The position numbers were made by a program, and so were the translations under genes. The notes beneath the pieces are model-generated. The model was not told the DNA's origin. It saw nothing but the letters and a program-made list of their open reading frames with translations, and made no database searches. Positions 12,301 to 22,042 of a stretch of DNA of 64,000 nucleotides are shown piece after piece. Source of the DNA: Amphiura filiformis (Eukaryota; Echinodermata; Ophiuroidea; Amphilepidida; Amphiuridae); NCBI RefSeq assembly GCF_039555335.1, contig NC_092636.1, positions 53,933,706-53,997,705 on the forward strand. Direction: 5' to 3'. Positions within the stretch are counted from its first letter, which is position 1. Each line of letters starts with the position of its first letter.

Positions 12301-15300
12301 TGGGAAGAAAGTCCACTTTTCACAAAATTGCCCCCCCCCCTGAAAAAAAGTCCACTTTTTCAAAATCAGCACCCCAAAAAAACCCTCAATGCACGGCCTG
12401 TCTATAATACATATGCATGTATGACAAATTTGGACATATAGACCAGTTAGAATGATGTTATTAAAATTGAGCAAATCTGGTAAAGAATATTCTCAAAAGC
12501 TATATAAACGATCCAACCTCCACCTTCCAGACCATTTTCCTGTGCTAAAACAAACCACCAATGGCTCAATGTAATTGCCCCACAATCCTTGTGCTCATTT
12601 TAGTGAAATAAATGTAACCTTACCACCTTAGAAGGGTAAGCAATCCAATAATGAGGGTAGGGTGTGATTAAGAACCAAGTACACAGTTTCATCCATACAT
12701 GTATTTGTTATTTAATATCATGGACACAGAATTTCCAAAATATTTTATAAAAGTGGTTTCCTATCATTTTCAGTAATAAATACTGCAAAAAACAAGTGTC
12801 TGTGATTTTTGGCTAAATTTTTTTTGCTTGATAGCAAATTGAGTATTTATTTTTACCACTTACCTTCACTTCTTTTGCAGTATCAACATGTGGGTACTTA
12901 ACACCACCTGAAAATGGCAACAAAGATGGTATCGTGTACATCAATGGATCATCTGTGACATTGACATGTAATAATGGTTTCAGATTAACGGGGGCTGGTA
13001 ATAGAAGATGTGTGTCTGGGGCATGGTCTGGCAATGTTACTGTTTGTGGTAAGTGACAAGCTACTTCAATCATGGCATTTCATTGCTCAAAGATTTCTTT
13101 TCAGAGCCACTGAATCTAAATAGGCATATATACGTAAACTGTTTATCAAAGTTCCTTTCACATATTAGTGTAATAGTACATTACACCAGTCACAGCTCCA
13201 ACAGTACAACAATCCCAGTCAGTAAGCATGAGACAGTACACTGGGAAGACAGAATTTAGATGACCCTTATATTAGGCACATACTACATTGATTAACTCCT
13301 TCACAGCCACTATTTCTAGTAGGTTCAATGTGACTGCACATCCACAATCAACCATTTTCAGTAAGCAGTGGTGGTAGCATGGAGGGAGTAGGGATATTTC
13401 CCTCCCCTAGTCAAAATAAGAAATCACAAAAATGGCCACTTTTTAGGTCAAAATGCCACCCTCTTGCAGCTTTTTTAAATTGTCTATTTACCAATAAAAT
13501 TCTCCACTTTGAAGCGCATCTTCTACCCAGATAACATGCATATATTGGCCCAATGTTGGTTTTCGAACGCCAATCTTGGCATCGGCATTATTTTGCTGGC
13601 CATATTGGGCCAATCTTGGCTTTCCATTGGTAATCTTCATATTGGCATCACTGTGGCAGCATAAATTGGTCCAATATAGGCACAATATATTGGTTGTGAA
13701 CAGCTGCCAAAATGAAGCCAACAATCGTGATGCTATTGGCCCAATATTGGGCCGCATTCGTCATGATCAATAAGACCAGTCTTGGCATTATTTTACTGAC
13801 CCATATTGGACCAATCTTGGCTTTCAATTGGCAATTTTTACATTGGCATCATGTTGGCAGCCAATATAGGTTATCACACCAATTTCGGTAACAAATTGGG
13901 TAACAATAGGGTAACAAATAATTATTGTGATGAGTACTAGTGTTTGGAGGACCTTCTCTAAATCCTAAATATTATACTAAGTTGAAATAATAGGAAACAA
14001 AACCACGGATGATAAAACGCAGGGCAAACGCTGTTTAACACCACGGACTATACATTTCTAAGGAAATACACAAGAATTTTCGGCACTTTTACTTCTAAGA
14101 CCATACTTTTAAAGTATGTGTCACCTTGCTATCAAATACACTTGATGGCTATTCAACACCACGGTGATGAGTCGTAGTGTTCCTCTCTTACCGCTGAAGC
14201 GGCAAGAGATGATACATATCGCCTTCCCGGCCAATAAACGTCCAATAATTACAGTAATCCATTGCATCAATATTGGCCTAATACTAAAATTATATATTGT
14301 TAAAACATTGGCAGCCAATTGTTTGCCAATAAGAAATAGGTACAGGCCCGATGTTGGTTCAATGTCTGTGACAAGGTTTGGGCCAAGATGGGGCCAACAT
14401 TGGCCCAAGCCCAATTTTGGACCAATCTTGGGCCCATGAGCAAATAATATTGGTGTGATATCAGCAACCAATGTTGGGCCATTATGGAACATACATTAGG
14501 CCACCATTGGACCAATATCGCCATGTTATCTGGGTAGTAATGTATTCTTACCTGTGTCATTTTATCATTTACACTTTTTTACTATTGTCTTTTTCTAGAA
14601 AAAGTGGAAGATGTTGATATCCTTCTGATAATCATCATCGCAGCGGTTATTGGTGGTGTGCTCGTCTTGTTCCTATGCTTTCTTTGTCTCATATGCCTGT
14701 GTCGGAAGAGAAAGAAAAACATAAAGAAGGATCATGAAATGGGGTAAGTTTTACAATATTAATAACACTTTTCAACCTTGTGATTGTAGAGGATTCCATA
14801 TCCATCACATATGCAAATAAATTCAAGGAAGGGTATTGGCATGTACTTGTTACAAACAGAATCTACCGTATTCATGGGAAAGATCAATACTTGCATGTAA
14901 GAATCTTTCATAACAAACTGTATCTTGGATAAACAAAGATCTTTTGGGGTTAAATTTATGTGAGCGTTTGAGCCATATATAATTGCATTCATACACTCAA
15001 AGAGCTTCAAAGAACTGGTGTGTTTACATGCACAATCAAAGGCGGTGCATTTGTACATGCCCAAAGTAACTGCAACAATGTACTGTGCCTCAAGGAAGCC
15101 AAATGGACTAAAAAATAATAGGTCTTTAAAAAGTTAATCGATACATGCTGAATAATGTGCATATATTAAATCATGTGACTGTATTTCCTCATATTTGCCT
15201 AATATTTTCTCTTTCAAACTTGTCATTACCCCAATACAGATCTCTGACTCACCCAGTACACACATCCAATGGCAATGTCGTCCATTCAGGAGACCAAGAT

Positions 15301-18300
15301 TCAGAAGCTGGTAGCTACGACAGACCTCTCCCCATGACACCAGAGGAAGAAGCCACCATGGCAGACGAACTCTACGCTAACGGGCGTGTCATGAAAGCAC
15401 AGAGAATCAGTAATGGTCATGCTGGTGGACATCATGGGGTCAAAGGTCACCATGCAGGTCATAATGGTGTCAATGTAGATAGAGACTCTGCGCCATCTGG
15501 TCCACCTCCAAGACCATCTTCTGTTCTTGTGCTTCCAGTTGCAGCAGCAGGAACTTCTGCATCAACTTCTCATCATAATGGATATCCAGGTCAGTACTAC
15601 AAAAATAAATTACAACGGCTGTAGTAACATTAAGACCACACCACTCTTCGCCATACATACATTCTCCCAGCCACATTTCCCTAACATAATATGAAATTTA
15701 AAAAGAAGGAAATTTAATTTTAATTTAATTAATTTAAGGCAGAGGCGGGGTTCGAACCCACGCTGCAATACGCCGCTATCACGTATACCCAGATGACCAG
15801 CGCCTTAGACCGCTCGACCACGAAGGACTTGATAGCGTTGTCGTGAAAATTTAAACATATAATATTAATAAATCGCAACTTCATTACTACATCATATTTT
15901 GGAATTTTATCTGCTTAAAACATTAATGTGTATTATAATAAAGCTACCATTATTTATATTGTTGAATTCTCAAGCGCATAGAGACAATTAATACGAGGGT
16001 CCTATGAATAGGCCTACATACACAATACATAAAATCGATTTTGATATCGGCCTCGTGCTCTGCTGTGCATGTGGTTTCCCGCAGTGGCGGAAGTTGTATT
16101 ACGAAGTGCATCCGAACTCCATTTTGAAGCAAATGCTTTTGACAAGGCATTGGATTGTTCCAGTTTGCATCCTAAATCCACATTAGACCCCTAATTTTAT
16201 TTACGAAATATTGCATCAAGATATAAAGATGAAATTCAATTGTAAACAAATAATGAATATACAGTAGGCCCTAAGCCAAAAAATTAAGGTACCAGTTATA
16301 TTCACCCCCTGTATATCTTAAACAAAGACAGATATATCATAATTGGAACCAGCTGCCAATAGCTGCATCTTTTAGCTCGAATTTAAGACCTCATTTGTTG
16401 AAATTGTTCAAGAAATAAAGTCACGACGATCCAAAAACCAAGGAAGATACCAATTTAAAAGTTGCAAGTTTGATACATTGCATGCCCTATTGATTTGTAC
16501 ACAGAGCGTACACAGAGTACTACCGCCGTGCTTTCATTGATTAGCACGTTATAACTAGCGTTATGCTTTCATTGATTAGAACACGAAAGTGCAACTTTTG
16601 ATTTCGTTTCTTCATTAGGTTTTAGGTCACCATTTCTTTAATCCTCAACCAATTACAATAAGTAAGGTCTTAAATCAGAGCTATAAAGTACAAGTATTGG
16701 ATGCTTGTTTCAATTTTGACATATTTGTCTTCATTTAAGATATACAGGGGTGAACACAACTGGTACCTTAATTTTTTGGCTTACTGTACATGACATGTAT
16801 TCTCCACAGTAAATATGAAGTTCATACTTTATTTACTTTCAAAGTTATACTGTTTTAATAATTGGCATTTTTGGTAAAAAGGGGAAAAATTAATAAAATG
16901 CATTTTCAACCCAAATATCTCAGCTCACATTACATTTCAGAAATGCCAGCCTGGTTAAACAGAAAGATTAGACTCTAATGACTAATTCTAATCCGAATGG
17001 CACCTTTGTTTAAAAATGTTGCACAAAAATCATAACTAGAGCAGATAGACTGATGTGGCCTCTCTACTAGAATCAGGCTTTTCAAATGGCTTTTTTATTA
17101 TAACCTTACTGTTCATATTCTCATCAGGTTCTTCCGCCAATGCTCATGACCACCATAACAGTCACCATCAGACGTCACATGATGACCATCACAACCATCG
17201 TGATAACCATCGTGATAGTAGTCAACCTACGACATCTCGTCATTCCCATCTGCCACCTGGTGCTGTGCATATGTTCCCAATGGAAGGCAAAGACGATGTC
17301 AGGACAGCTCAACTCCATAATGGTCATGACCACCATCGTGACCGTCATCATGATCATAGTCGGCCGACAACATCTCGTGACTCCCATCTGCCACATGGTG
17401 CTGTGCATTCGTTTCCAGTGGAAGACAAAGACAATGTTAAGACAGCTCATCTGGTTGGACCTCCACCTAAGAAAGGTCCTAAGACAAAAGCTAAAGAGAA
17501 TGATTATGATGACCCTCTTGCTGTGAGACGAGGGAAGACAAGAATGCCAACCGATCATAGAGGAAGGTATGTCTGTTTCTTTGTTTGTTTGCAGATTAGT
17601 GGGCAAAATACAGGGGGGTGAAAAATATGAAAAAAAAAACAGTTTTTGGGTATGATCATAACTATTTCTAATTCCTAAATACCTAAATTAATTACTTAAA
17701 ACTACAATAAAATATGCACATAAAGCCTATTTACTACACTAAATGGTTGTCCAGGATTCAATAAAAACATTTTGCTAATGATTTAACAAGCCATTTGACT
17801 CATCTCAAGCAGATCATGTCCTGCATTCTCTTCATGTCCCTGCTACCCATGTTCATTCCCATGGGAGAGGAACTCAAGTAATAACAGTTTCCAACTTGCT
17901 TTCACAACACCCCAAAATGAGTTTAATCATACCAGCATGCCCCCTAAACAAATAAAAATGTACACAAAATGTTGGCCCTGAGCACATATTAGTTGACCAA
18001 GCACAGAAATACTACCATTTTTCTTGAAAATCAGTGTTTTTAACCACTAAACGAGTCACATAAGTTACTTGCCTTGTTTAAAAAAACACTCCTTTTCAAT
18101 ATTTTTATGGTCATGCAATGCATTTTTGAGTGCCCCACATTCCATTCTTAATTCGCTATTTTTTAGTATCTTTTAATCTTTTGATAATGCATTTATCATT
18201 ACATATTGTTTATTTCTTCCAGGGAATTATCAGCATACTCAGAAAATCCATCCGATTCCGAGAGTGAAGATGAAATTGCAAGAATAAAAGGTATAATCAT

Positions 18301-18831
18301 ACAGGGCAATATTACTTAATCACAAATGAAGCTAGTAATTTAATTTACCTTACCAGAACACTCTAACATTAATTGAAATTAAGATTTAAGCATTTACAAT
18401 AATCACATTATTGACTTTTTGGCCTTGAGGCCGCGAAACAAACACACCCTGTTCTATAGGCGGATGGACCTTTCAAGTAGGGTTGGTCAGTCAGGTGTTG
18501 TTGTTTTTTCTGGATCGAGGCTAAATTTACCTTAAAATTTCACCAAAATTTCTAAAAATGTTCAGCCAAAATGAATCATTTTTGGGCCAAAAATGGCAGA
18601 TTTTACAAAAAAGATCTCCAAAATGCAAATTTTGGGTTGGTTGGGTTTGTAGAACAGGTTTTTATTAATCGCCTTAGTATATAATTCTATTTACTCAAAA
18701 ACAGAGATCAAAGAATAAAGCTTGTGTATTATCATTCAAATATGATGAAAAAGAATGAACATTAAGAGTAATCAAACATTTTGTTTTAATTTCTTGTTTC
18801 AGCTCAAATGCATAGAGACGCATACTCATAG
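3222..18831 (+). CDS. mesh: Mesh / SUSD2-like membrane protein (NIDO-IPT-AMOP-VWD-Sushi-TM), 3' fifteen exons
   Basis: Fifteen exons join by GT-AG rules into one open frame of 1124 residues ending in TAG at 18829-18831. Coding exons: 3222-3399, 4124-4381, 5517-5832, 6381-6704, 7392-7666, 8041-8181, 9468-9638, 10254-10517, 11171-11419, 12881-13048, 14599-14743, 15240-15589, 17128-17566, 18223-18290 and 18803-18831 (total 3375 nt, divisible by 3). Rough residues, counted from the first visible codon: end of NIDO 1-57, IPT-like 60-145, linker 146-255, AMOP about 275-450, VWD about 451-642, Sushi 725-781, transmembrane helix about 787-813, then a long cytoplasmic tail. NIDO-AMOP-VWD-Sushi-TM is the architecture of Drosophila mesh, a smooth septate junction protein; vertebrate SUSD2 keeps AMOP-VWD-Sushi-TM. 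The start and signal peptide are left of the window. I infer a type I epithelial membrane protein. The cytoplasmic histidine-rich region is unusual. Confidence 0.9.
4124..4381 (+). CDS. mesh: mesh exon 2: IPT/Ig-like domain
   Basis: Acceptor TTTGTCCACAG, donor GTATGT. This 258-nt, phase 1-1 exon encodes [20 protein letters not shown], then GPCF, CRIDG and VRCPVP. The pattern of proline, Gly-Gly and paired cysteines is typical of the IPT-like/Ig-fold module between NIDO and AMOP in mesh proteins. Confidence 0.85.
5517..5832 (+). CDS. mesh: mesh exon 3: linker between IPT and AMOP
   Basis: Acceptor TATATATCAG, donor GTATGT. The frame is continuous with both neighbours (phase 1 in, phase 2 out). 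It encodes a beta-rich segment without cysteines, including [19 protein letters not shown] and [13 protein letters not shown] do not recognise a named domain. Mesh relatives have a similar spacer before AMOP. Confidence 0.8.
6381..6704 (+). CDS. mesh: mesh exon 4: first part of AMOP domain
   Basis: Acceptor AATCTTTAG, donor GTATGT; phase 2-2, 324 nt. It contains the AMOP start WCEEWAEQE and the cysteine run [11 protein letters not shown], followed by DPWCN and KHCVRA. AMOP domains occur in MUC4, ISM1, SUSD2 and mesh and are extracellular disulfide modules. Confidence 0.9.
7392..7666 (+). CDS. mesh: mesh exon 5: second part of AMOP domain
   Basis: Acceptor CTTATTTGCAG, donor GTAAGT. It encodes [37 protein letters not shown] and KMYKPPKAG. 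The CCYG and CC.....C...R.P...C pattern is the conserved C-terminal half of AMOP. Enters in phase 2 and leaves in phase 1. Confidence 0.9.
8041..8181 (+). CDS. mesh: mesh exon 6: VWD domain start with GDPH
   Basis: Acceptor TGTTGTTTTAG, donor GTAGGT. It encodes [14 protein letters not shown], then [21 protein letters not shown] is the opening motif of von Willebrand factor type D domains; codons for GDPH are at 8052-8063. In SUSD2 and some mucins the Asp-Pro bond of GDPH is a known autoproteolysis site. Confidence 0.92.
8354..8425 (+). repeat. tRNA-derived sequence (SINE head or tRNA pseudogene)
   Basis: TAGCTCAGTTGGTAGAGC (box A, D-arm) and GGTTCAAATCC (box B, T-arm) are intact, with a T-stem CCAGG/CCTGG. 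The acceptor stem pairs poorly, position 33 is C instead of T, and no long tail follows. That argues against a functional tRNA. A relative with the same GGTCCCAGGTTCAAATCC block sits on the minus strand near 26765-26838. Confidence 0.65.
8988..9385 (+). repeat. tRNA-derived SINE (family B)
   Basis: The tRNA-like head TTAGCTCAATCGATAAGG...GGTTTCAACCC near 8997-9057 is followed by about 320 bp of body and the end CACTGCGCTTTAAAAATAAA. The body segment TGGTTTATGGAATGATGTGG (9251-9270) recurs near 23951, showing a dispersed family. It lies in a mesh intron in the sense orientation. Confidence 0.7.
9468..9638 (+). CDS. mesh: mesh exon 7: VWD middle
   Basis: Acceptor TTGTTTTCAG, donor GTAAAT; phase 1-1, 171 nt. 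It encodes [22 protein letters not shown] and WRRIAFYQF, continuing the VWD beta-sheet core in frame. Confidence 0.87.
9845..10085. repeat. Degenerate CCTAAC-rich (telomere-like) tract
   Basis: About 240 bp rich in ACCCTAAAC, AACCCTA and ACCATAACCC variants on the + strand. No array of exact TTAGGG complements is present, so this is a diverged C-rich simple repeat, not a clean interstitial telomere. A similar tract is at about 20108-20265. Confidence 0.7.
10254..10517 (+). CDS. mesh: mesh exon 8: VWD end
   Basis: Acceptor TGTTATAG, donor GTAAGT; phase 1-1, 264 nt. It encodes [17 protein letters not shown], then the VWD closing motif [14 protein letters not shown], equivalent to the GLCG.ywND..DDf motif of VWD domains. 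The usual cysteine of GLCG is Leu here. Confidence 0.9.
10640..10964 (+). repeat. tRNA-derived SINE (family A), near full length
   Basis: The head contains GTGGCTCAGTGGTTATGG (box A) and GGGTTCGAGTCTTCG (box B), with CAT in the anticodon position (Met-like). A conserved body follows (ACCCAGGTGCAATGGGAAGC, AAAGCGCTTTGAGG, GCTATATAAATA), then an ATTT-repeat tail. A 5'-truncated antisense copy lies at 49111-49307. Confidence 0.85.
11171..11419 (+). CDS. mesh: mesh exon 9: post-VWD cysteine segment
   Basis: Acceptor TGTCATATAG, donor GTGAGT; phase 1-1, 249 nt. It encodes DTLFRYD, then [13 protein letters not shown] and an acidic stretch [10 protein letters not shown]. The C....C.YD pattern after VWD is shared with SUSD2/mesh proteins. 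Confidence 0.87.
11436..11573. repeat. Foldback element next to mesh exon 9 donor
   Basis: Two arms of about 55 bp (from ATAAAATTGGATC on the left to CATCCAATTTTAT on the right) are imperfect reverse complements around a short GAACGAGGCGTAGTC-containing centre. The left arm begins only 16 bp after the exon end, so the pre-mRNA could form a hairpin beside the donor. It looks like a small palindromic MITE. Confidence 0.75.
11734..12015. repeat. Palindromic MITE family C (double copy)
   Basis: Contains several versions of ATTCCATTTGAAATTCATAC plus CCCTCTGTGGAAGA in both orientations. It is one of at least six sites of this family here (about 6148-6305, 11734-12015, 29908-30028, 31962-32080, 42100-42278, 44876-45147). 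Confidence 0.75.
12881..13048 (+). CDS. mesh: mesh exon 10: Sushi/CCP domain
   Basis: Acceptor CTTCTTTTGCAG, donor GTAAGT. This 168-nt exon is phase 1-1, the classic symmetric Sushi exon. Four cysteines are seen in the contexts [21 protein letters not shown] and TVCG, with the conserved Trp before Cys4. Confidence 0.93.
13523..14536. mobile_element. Non-autonomous DNA element with TIRs, filled with TTGGCC motifs
   Basis: A left end CTACCCAGATAACATG (13523-13538) is matched by CATGTTATCTGGGTAG at the right end (14521-14536). Both TIRs sit next to TA. The 1-kb interior carries many variants of GGCCAATATTGGCC-type palindromes and no plausible transposase frame. TA-flanked TIRs suggest a mariner-like or similar TA-targeting non-autonomous element (inference). 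It lies between the Sushi and TM exons of the mesh gene. Confidence 0.8.
14599..14743 (+). CDS. mesh: mesh exon 11: transmembrane helix
   Basis: Acceptor CTTTTTCTAG, donor GTAAGT. It encodes [20 protein letters not shown], then [10 protein letters not shown] and the basic stop-transfer RKRKKNIKK. This is a single type I membrane span. The cysteines at its inner edge may be palmitoylated (inference). Confidence 0.93.
15240..15589 (+). CDS. mesh: mesh exon 12: cytoplasmic tail, His/Gly-rich part
   Basis: Acceptor CCCAATACAG, donor GTCAGT; enters phase 2, leaves phase 1. It encodes [19 protein letters not shown], then a [18 protein letters not shown] stretch and PPPRPSS. Low-complexity cytoplasmic sequence. 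The conserved-looking YDRPLP might be a signalling site (inference). Confidence 0.87.
15735..15835 (-). repeat. tRNA-Leu-like pseudogene or SINE head
   Basis: On the minus strand: TGGTCGAGCGGTCTAAGGCG (type II D-arm, Leu-like), an ATACG/CGTAT variable-arm-like hairpin, and GGGTTCGAACCC (T-arm). The acceptor ends do not pair and no proper anticodon stem forms, so this is not a functional tRNA. An AT-rich TTAAATTAATT tail follows. Confidence 0.65.
16260..16788. mobile_element. MITE-like element with long TIRs
   Basis: The left end TACAGTAGGCCCTAAGCC continues AAAAAATTAAGGTACCAGTT. The right end is its reverse complement, reading ...TGGTACCTTAATTTTTTGGC and TTACTGTA. The arms pair imperfectly over more than 60 bp and reach ...CCCCTGTATATCTTAA. 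TA flanks suggest a TA target duplication. No ORF. It lies in the intron before mesh exon 13. Confidence 0.8.
17128..17566 (+). CDS. mesh: mesh exon 13: His-rich tail with internal duplication
   Basis: Acceptor TTCTCATCAG, donor GTATGT; enters phase 1, leaves phase 2. Two tandem copies of about 55-60 residues are seen: HDHHNSHH...[19 protein letters not shown]...RTAQL, then [11 protein letters not shown]...[19 protein letters not shown]...KTAHL. It ends in a basic [13 protein letters not shown] segment. Histidine and Asp content suggests divalent metal or pH-dependent binding, but this is inference. Confidence 0.87.
18223..18290 (+). CDS. mesh: mesh exon 14: acidic tail segment
   Basis: Acceptor TTTATTTCTTCCAG, donor GTATAA. 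This 68-nt exon encodes [20 protein letters not shown], a serine/acidic stretch resembling casein kinase 2 substrates. Phases fit both neighbours (2 in, 1 out). Confidence 0.82.
18803..18831 (+). CDS. mesh: mesh exon 15: C-terminus and stop
   Basis: Acceptor TTCTTGTTTCAG followed by 29 nt encoding AQMHRDAYS and TAG. The phase matches exon 14. No clear polyadenylation site could be assigned; AATAAA-like sequences occur at several places downstream. Confidence 0.78.
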
Positions 18832-21415
18832 TCATCTCTGTTGAGGAATCGCTTGGATCAAATGAAAGGTGCCACAGAATTTTATACACAAAATCTGGAA
18901 AATATTGCCAAACACAGAAACTATGAAAAATTGTAATTACTACTGCCTCCGTTTTATAAGCTATTGTAGAGTAAATATATCATCAAACGTAGAGTTTACT
19001 GTATTCAACCTAAATAGGATTCCTCCCAAAATTTGCAATTCATTGCTGAACAGTTTTTGCAGTTTTAGGACACATTCCACTCCGATCTATTGGAATTCCT
19101 TTTTATGTGTATAAAATATTGTTTAAAATGTTTGACTATGATAAAAAAAATCAAAACCAAGATTATTTCATAAATAAATTATTTAAAATATTTTTAATGA
19201 TAACATTATTACAATAATAAATGAATGAATAATATAATTACAGCAATTTCCTTGATAGGTTAGAGTTCAATGTGTCCAAAAACTGTCAAACAATGCTTTA
19301 ATAATTTGTAATGCTGACGTCACTTAATGTGCGAGTACCTCCTTTTCAATGCACCTTTACAACTTAATTCCATCAAATGTCTGTAAATTACCATTTTAAC
19401 TTTGTGGCTTAGGATTATGATAATTTTTGACTTGAATGCACTGTATTTGTAATGATTATGTGTGTAAATTCTCAATTTGGACTTGCATTTCATCATTTTA
19501 ATAGACGCCCCTCAAAAGTGACTGACTTGAGAGAGCCCGGAGCACTAATTAGGCCAAATACGGTTCACTGCTTGTATGAATTTCATTCTTGTCCTTTAAT
19601 AAGATTACATAACCACAGTTCTTTGTGGTTTTGTGACTTTGAGTGAAGGAGTCCCTTTGGTGGAACTAAGTGGTGCATTTGGAGTAGCGCAGGGGTACCT
19701 TATTTTTGGTACCCCTGGACTGCCTTTAATGTAAATGGCAGAGTATATATTGTATACCCTATTGTTTTTGGAGTACCTGATATGATGGTTATTTAACTTT
19801 GCAATAACAATGATATATTGATAACCATGATAACAGAATGATATGCCTACATAATGATGTTAGATTTATACATATGCAGTGTCTTTTTTTATATTGAAAA
19901 TATAACCAACCGGCTGTTTATTTTCAACTTCATCGTAATTTGTAACAGTAAACATGAACTTTATGGACGGTATATATATTCTAGAAAACAAGTTCGATCA
20001 GGTATTTTGAGGTTCTCACTATTTTTACATTTTAAGTAACTTGCCATAATTGGTTACAGACCGATAGTCCAAGTGGTCATTAGTCCATAAATCCACATAG
20101 TTATAAACGCCTTACCTTAATCCTAAACTTCAGCCTAGCCCTAGCCTAAACATAACCCTACACATAACCTAACCCAAAAGTTGACTATAACTCTAATCCG
20201 AACATTTATCCTAACCCCCAGCCTAACCTAACCCTAAACTTATACGTAACCAAAATCCTGTAAAATGCCCTATTATGCTTTCACATTATTTATGGAAATG
20301 TTACAATATCACTTAACGAAGTTTTACCAGTCAAAGAAGCAAATTGCAACTAAGATCCTGAACCTTGTTGGCTACCCACACAAAACAAATTAATATTGGC
20401 TCTTTAGTTCCAGAAACAAGAATTTATTTCTTGCCTCCTAGCAGACATAAAAGCCATTTGCTATAGGTCCTGTGGATCTTGAGTTATGTTGTAAAGAGGG
20501 CTGAAACAACAACACTTTTGTAAAACATACATAACTCATTAACAACAATAAATTAAGCAAGTTTTCAAAGTATATGATTTGTAGAATGAACTTTTGCAAA
20601 ACACCAAAGTGTTATTTTTCAATAATATATTGATTCAGATAATGAAAATCAATTTTTTTTGGCTGCTTCGACCAACAATACCTCGTATACCCTTAAATGA
20701 ATATTTGTGCTGAAATGTACGTAAAGCAGGCAAAAATTTTGACTTTCATCAGTTGGAGGGCGCAGAATTGATGCTGAATTGGTCATGTAATGTGCCCCCC
20801 TCTGCTCCCCCATTGCTATGCCACTGACTGCAAGTTTTCCTAATGCAAACGTATGAGCATTTACCCCGGGGCATTTACTAAATACAAAAGGCATTCACCC
20901 TAACCTTTTTTTAGGCGATAATGAACAAAATTATCCACAATTTCATGTCAACTCAGATGTTTTGTAATAATATATTAATGGCAAAAAAGACATTTCATAT
21001 TGTAATGATTTTACTGAAGCAATAAATATAAAATAGAAATGTCAAAAATATGTAAATAGGAAGCAATATATGTTCTAATTACAAAATTGTTTAAGCATTT
21101 CTTAAAATAAATTATCAAATCTCACTTACTTAGACAAATCATGCTAATTTTATGTATTTAATAACAAAAGGTCTTTCAAATATGAAGATTTTTAGAAGAA
21201 ATGAAAAGCTGGTCTTTTTATGGTGATGATGCTTACTAATACCTGTAAATAAAGAGTGGAAGAGCTGGACTCTCACTACACATAATATTTTCAATGTCTG
21301 TATCAACTGTAAATATTTGCTGTGAATTATCTATTATAAAAATTAACATATAATACATGTGAAAGTGTATTTCATCAGAAGTTAATTCCAGAAATTATTG
21401 GCAATTAAATCGGCT
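18832..21415. other. 3' flank of mesh gene
   Basis: AT-rich DNA without a supportable exon. Part is probably 3' UTR. It contains a second degenerate CCTAAC-rich tract (about 20108-20265) and fragments resembling dispersed repeats near 20750-20890. Confidence 0.6.
20108..20265. repeat. Degenerate CCTAAC-rich tract
   Basis: Irregular variants of TAACCCTA, CCTAACCC and CCTAGCC on the + strand, similar in style to the tract at 9845-10085. Telomere-like but too diverged to call interstitial telomeric sequence. Confidence 0.65.
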
Positions 21416-22042
21416 GTATTCCATAGTGGCGTATAGTGATTTTTGGTCATTTTTTAAAAATTGGCACATATGTTTTTAATGATGTTCTCTTTCATTTTTC
21501 TAAGTCTCATCAGTCATAATTAGCTAATTAATTAGTAATTAATTAATTAAATGTGGCGTATAGTTACAAAGTGACATTTTTTGTATTCCATAGTGGCGTG
21601 TCGACCATACGCCACTTTTTATACACATTTTATAATTATGAAATATCGGCAAAATGAAAAATCATCGCATGTCATAGTGGCGTGACGCGTATCAGACCTA
21701 TACGCCACTATGGAATACTGAACGAAAAATAACGCCATAGGGATTACACGGCGACCGAGGTGGCGTCACGGTTAACGTAAGGTTAGGGTATTGCGTTTTG
21801 TTCGTTTTCCATAGTGACGTATAGTTTTATTGTCAGTTTGCCAGCAATAGTATGTATTTACATCTTTTGAAAAATATATAACAATAAAATCTATTTAGTT
21901 TACTACAGAAATTTCACATCATTTACAAAATATAATGAATGTCTGATTTACACAACTCGATTTTAAATTGGCATTTCTTCAAACCCGATTTTCTCGAAAA
22001 GTTGTTTATTCATGGCGCCCACTATACGCCACTATGGAATAC
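21416..22042. mobile_element. Non-autonomous element with perfect 23-bp TIRs
   Basis: The first 23 bases (21416-21438, beginning GTATTCCATAGTGGCG) are exactly reverse-complemented at 22020-22042. Further copies of CCATAGTGGCGT occur internally near 21586 and 21676, with an inverted copy at 21699-21722, suggesting nested or rearranged copies. No protein-coding frame. A wider weak inverted repeat (TTCCAGAAATTATTGGCAA at about 21386, inverted at about 22558) surrounds it. Confidence 0.85.

Noticed and set aside
17140..17606. ORFs of 128 aa (+) and 143 aa (-) rich in Met/Ile/Thr/Val
   Set aside because: Shadows of mesh exon 13 in other frames, produced by the CAT/CAC histidine codons read out of frame.
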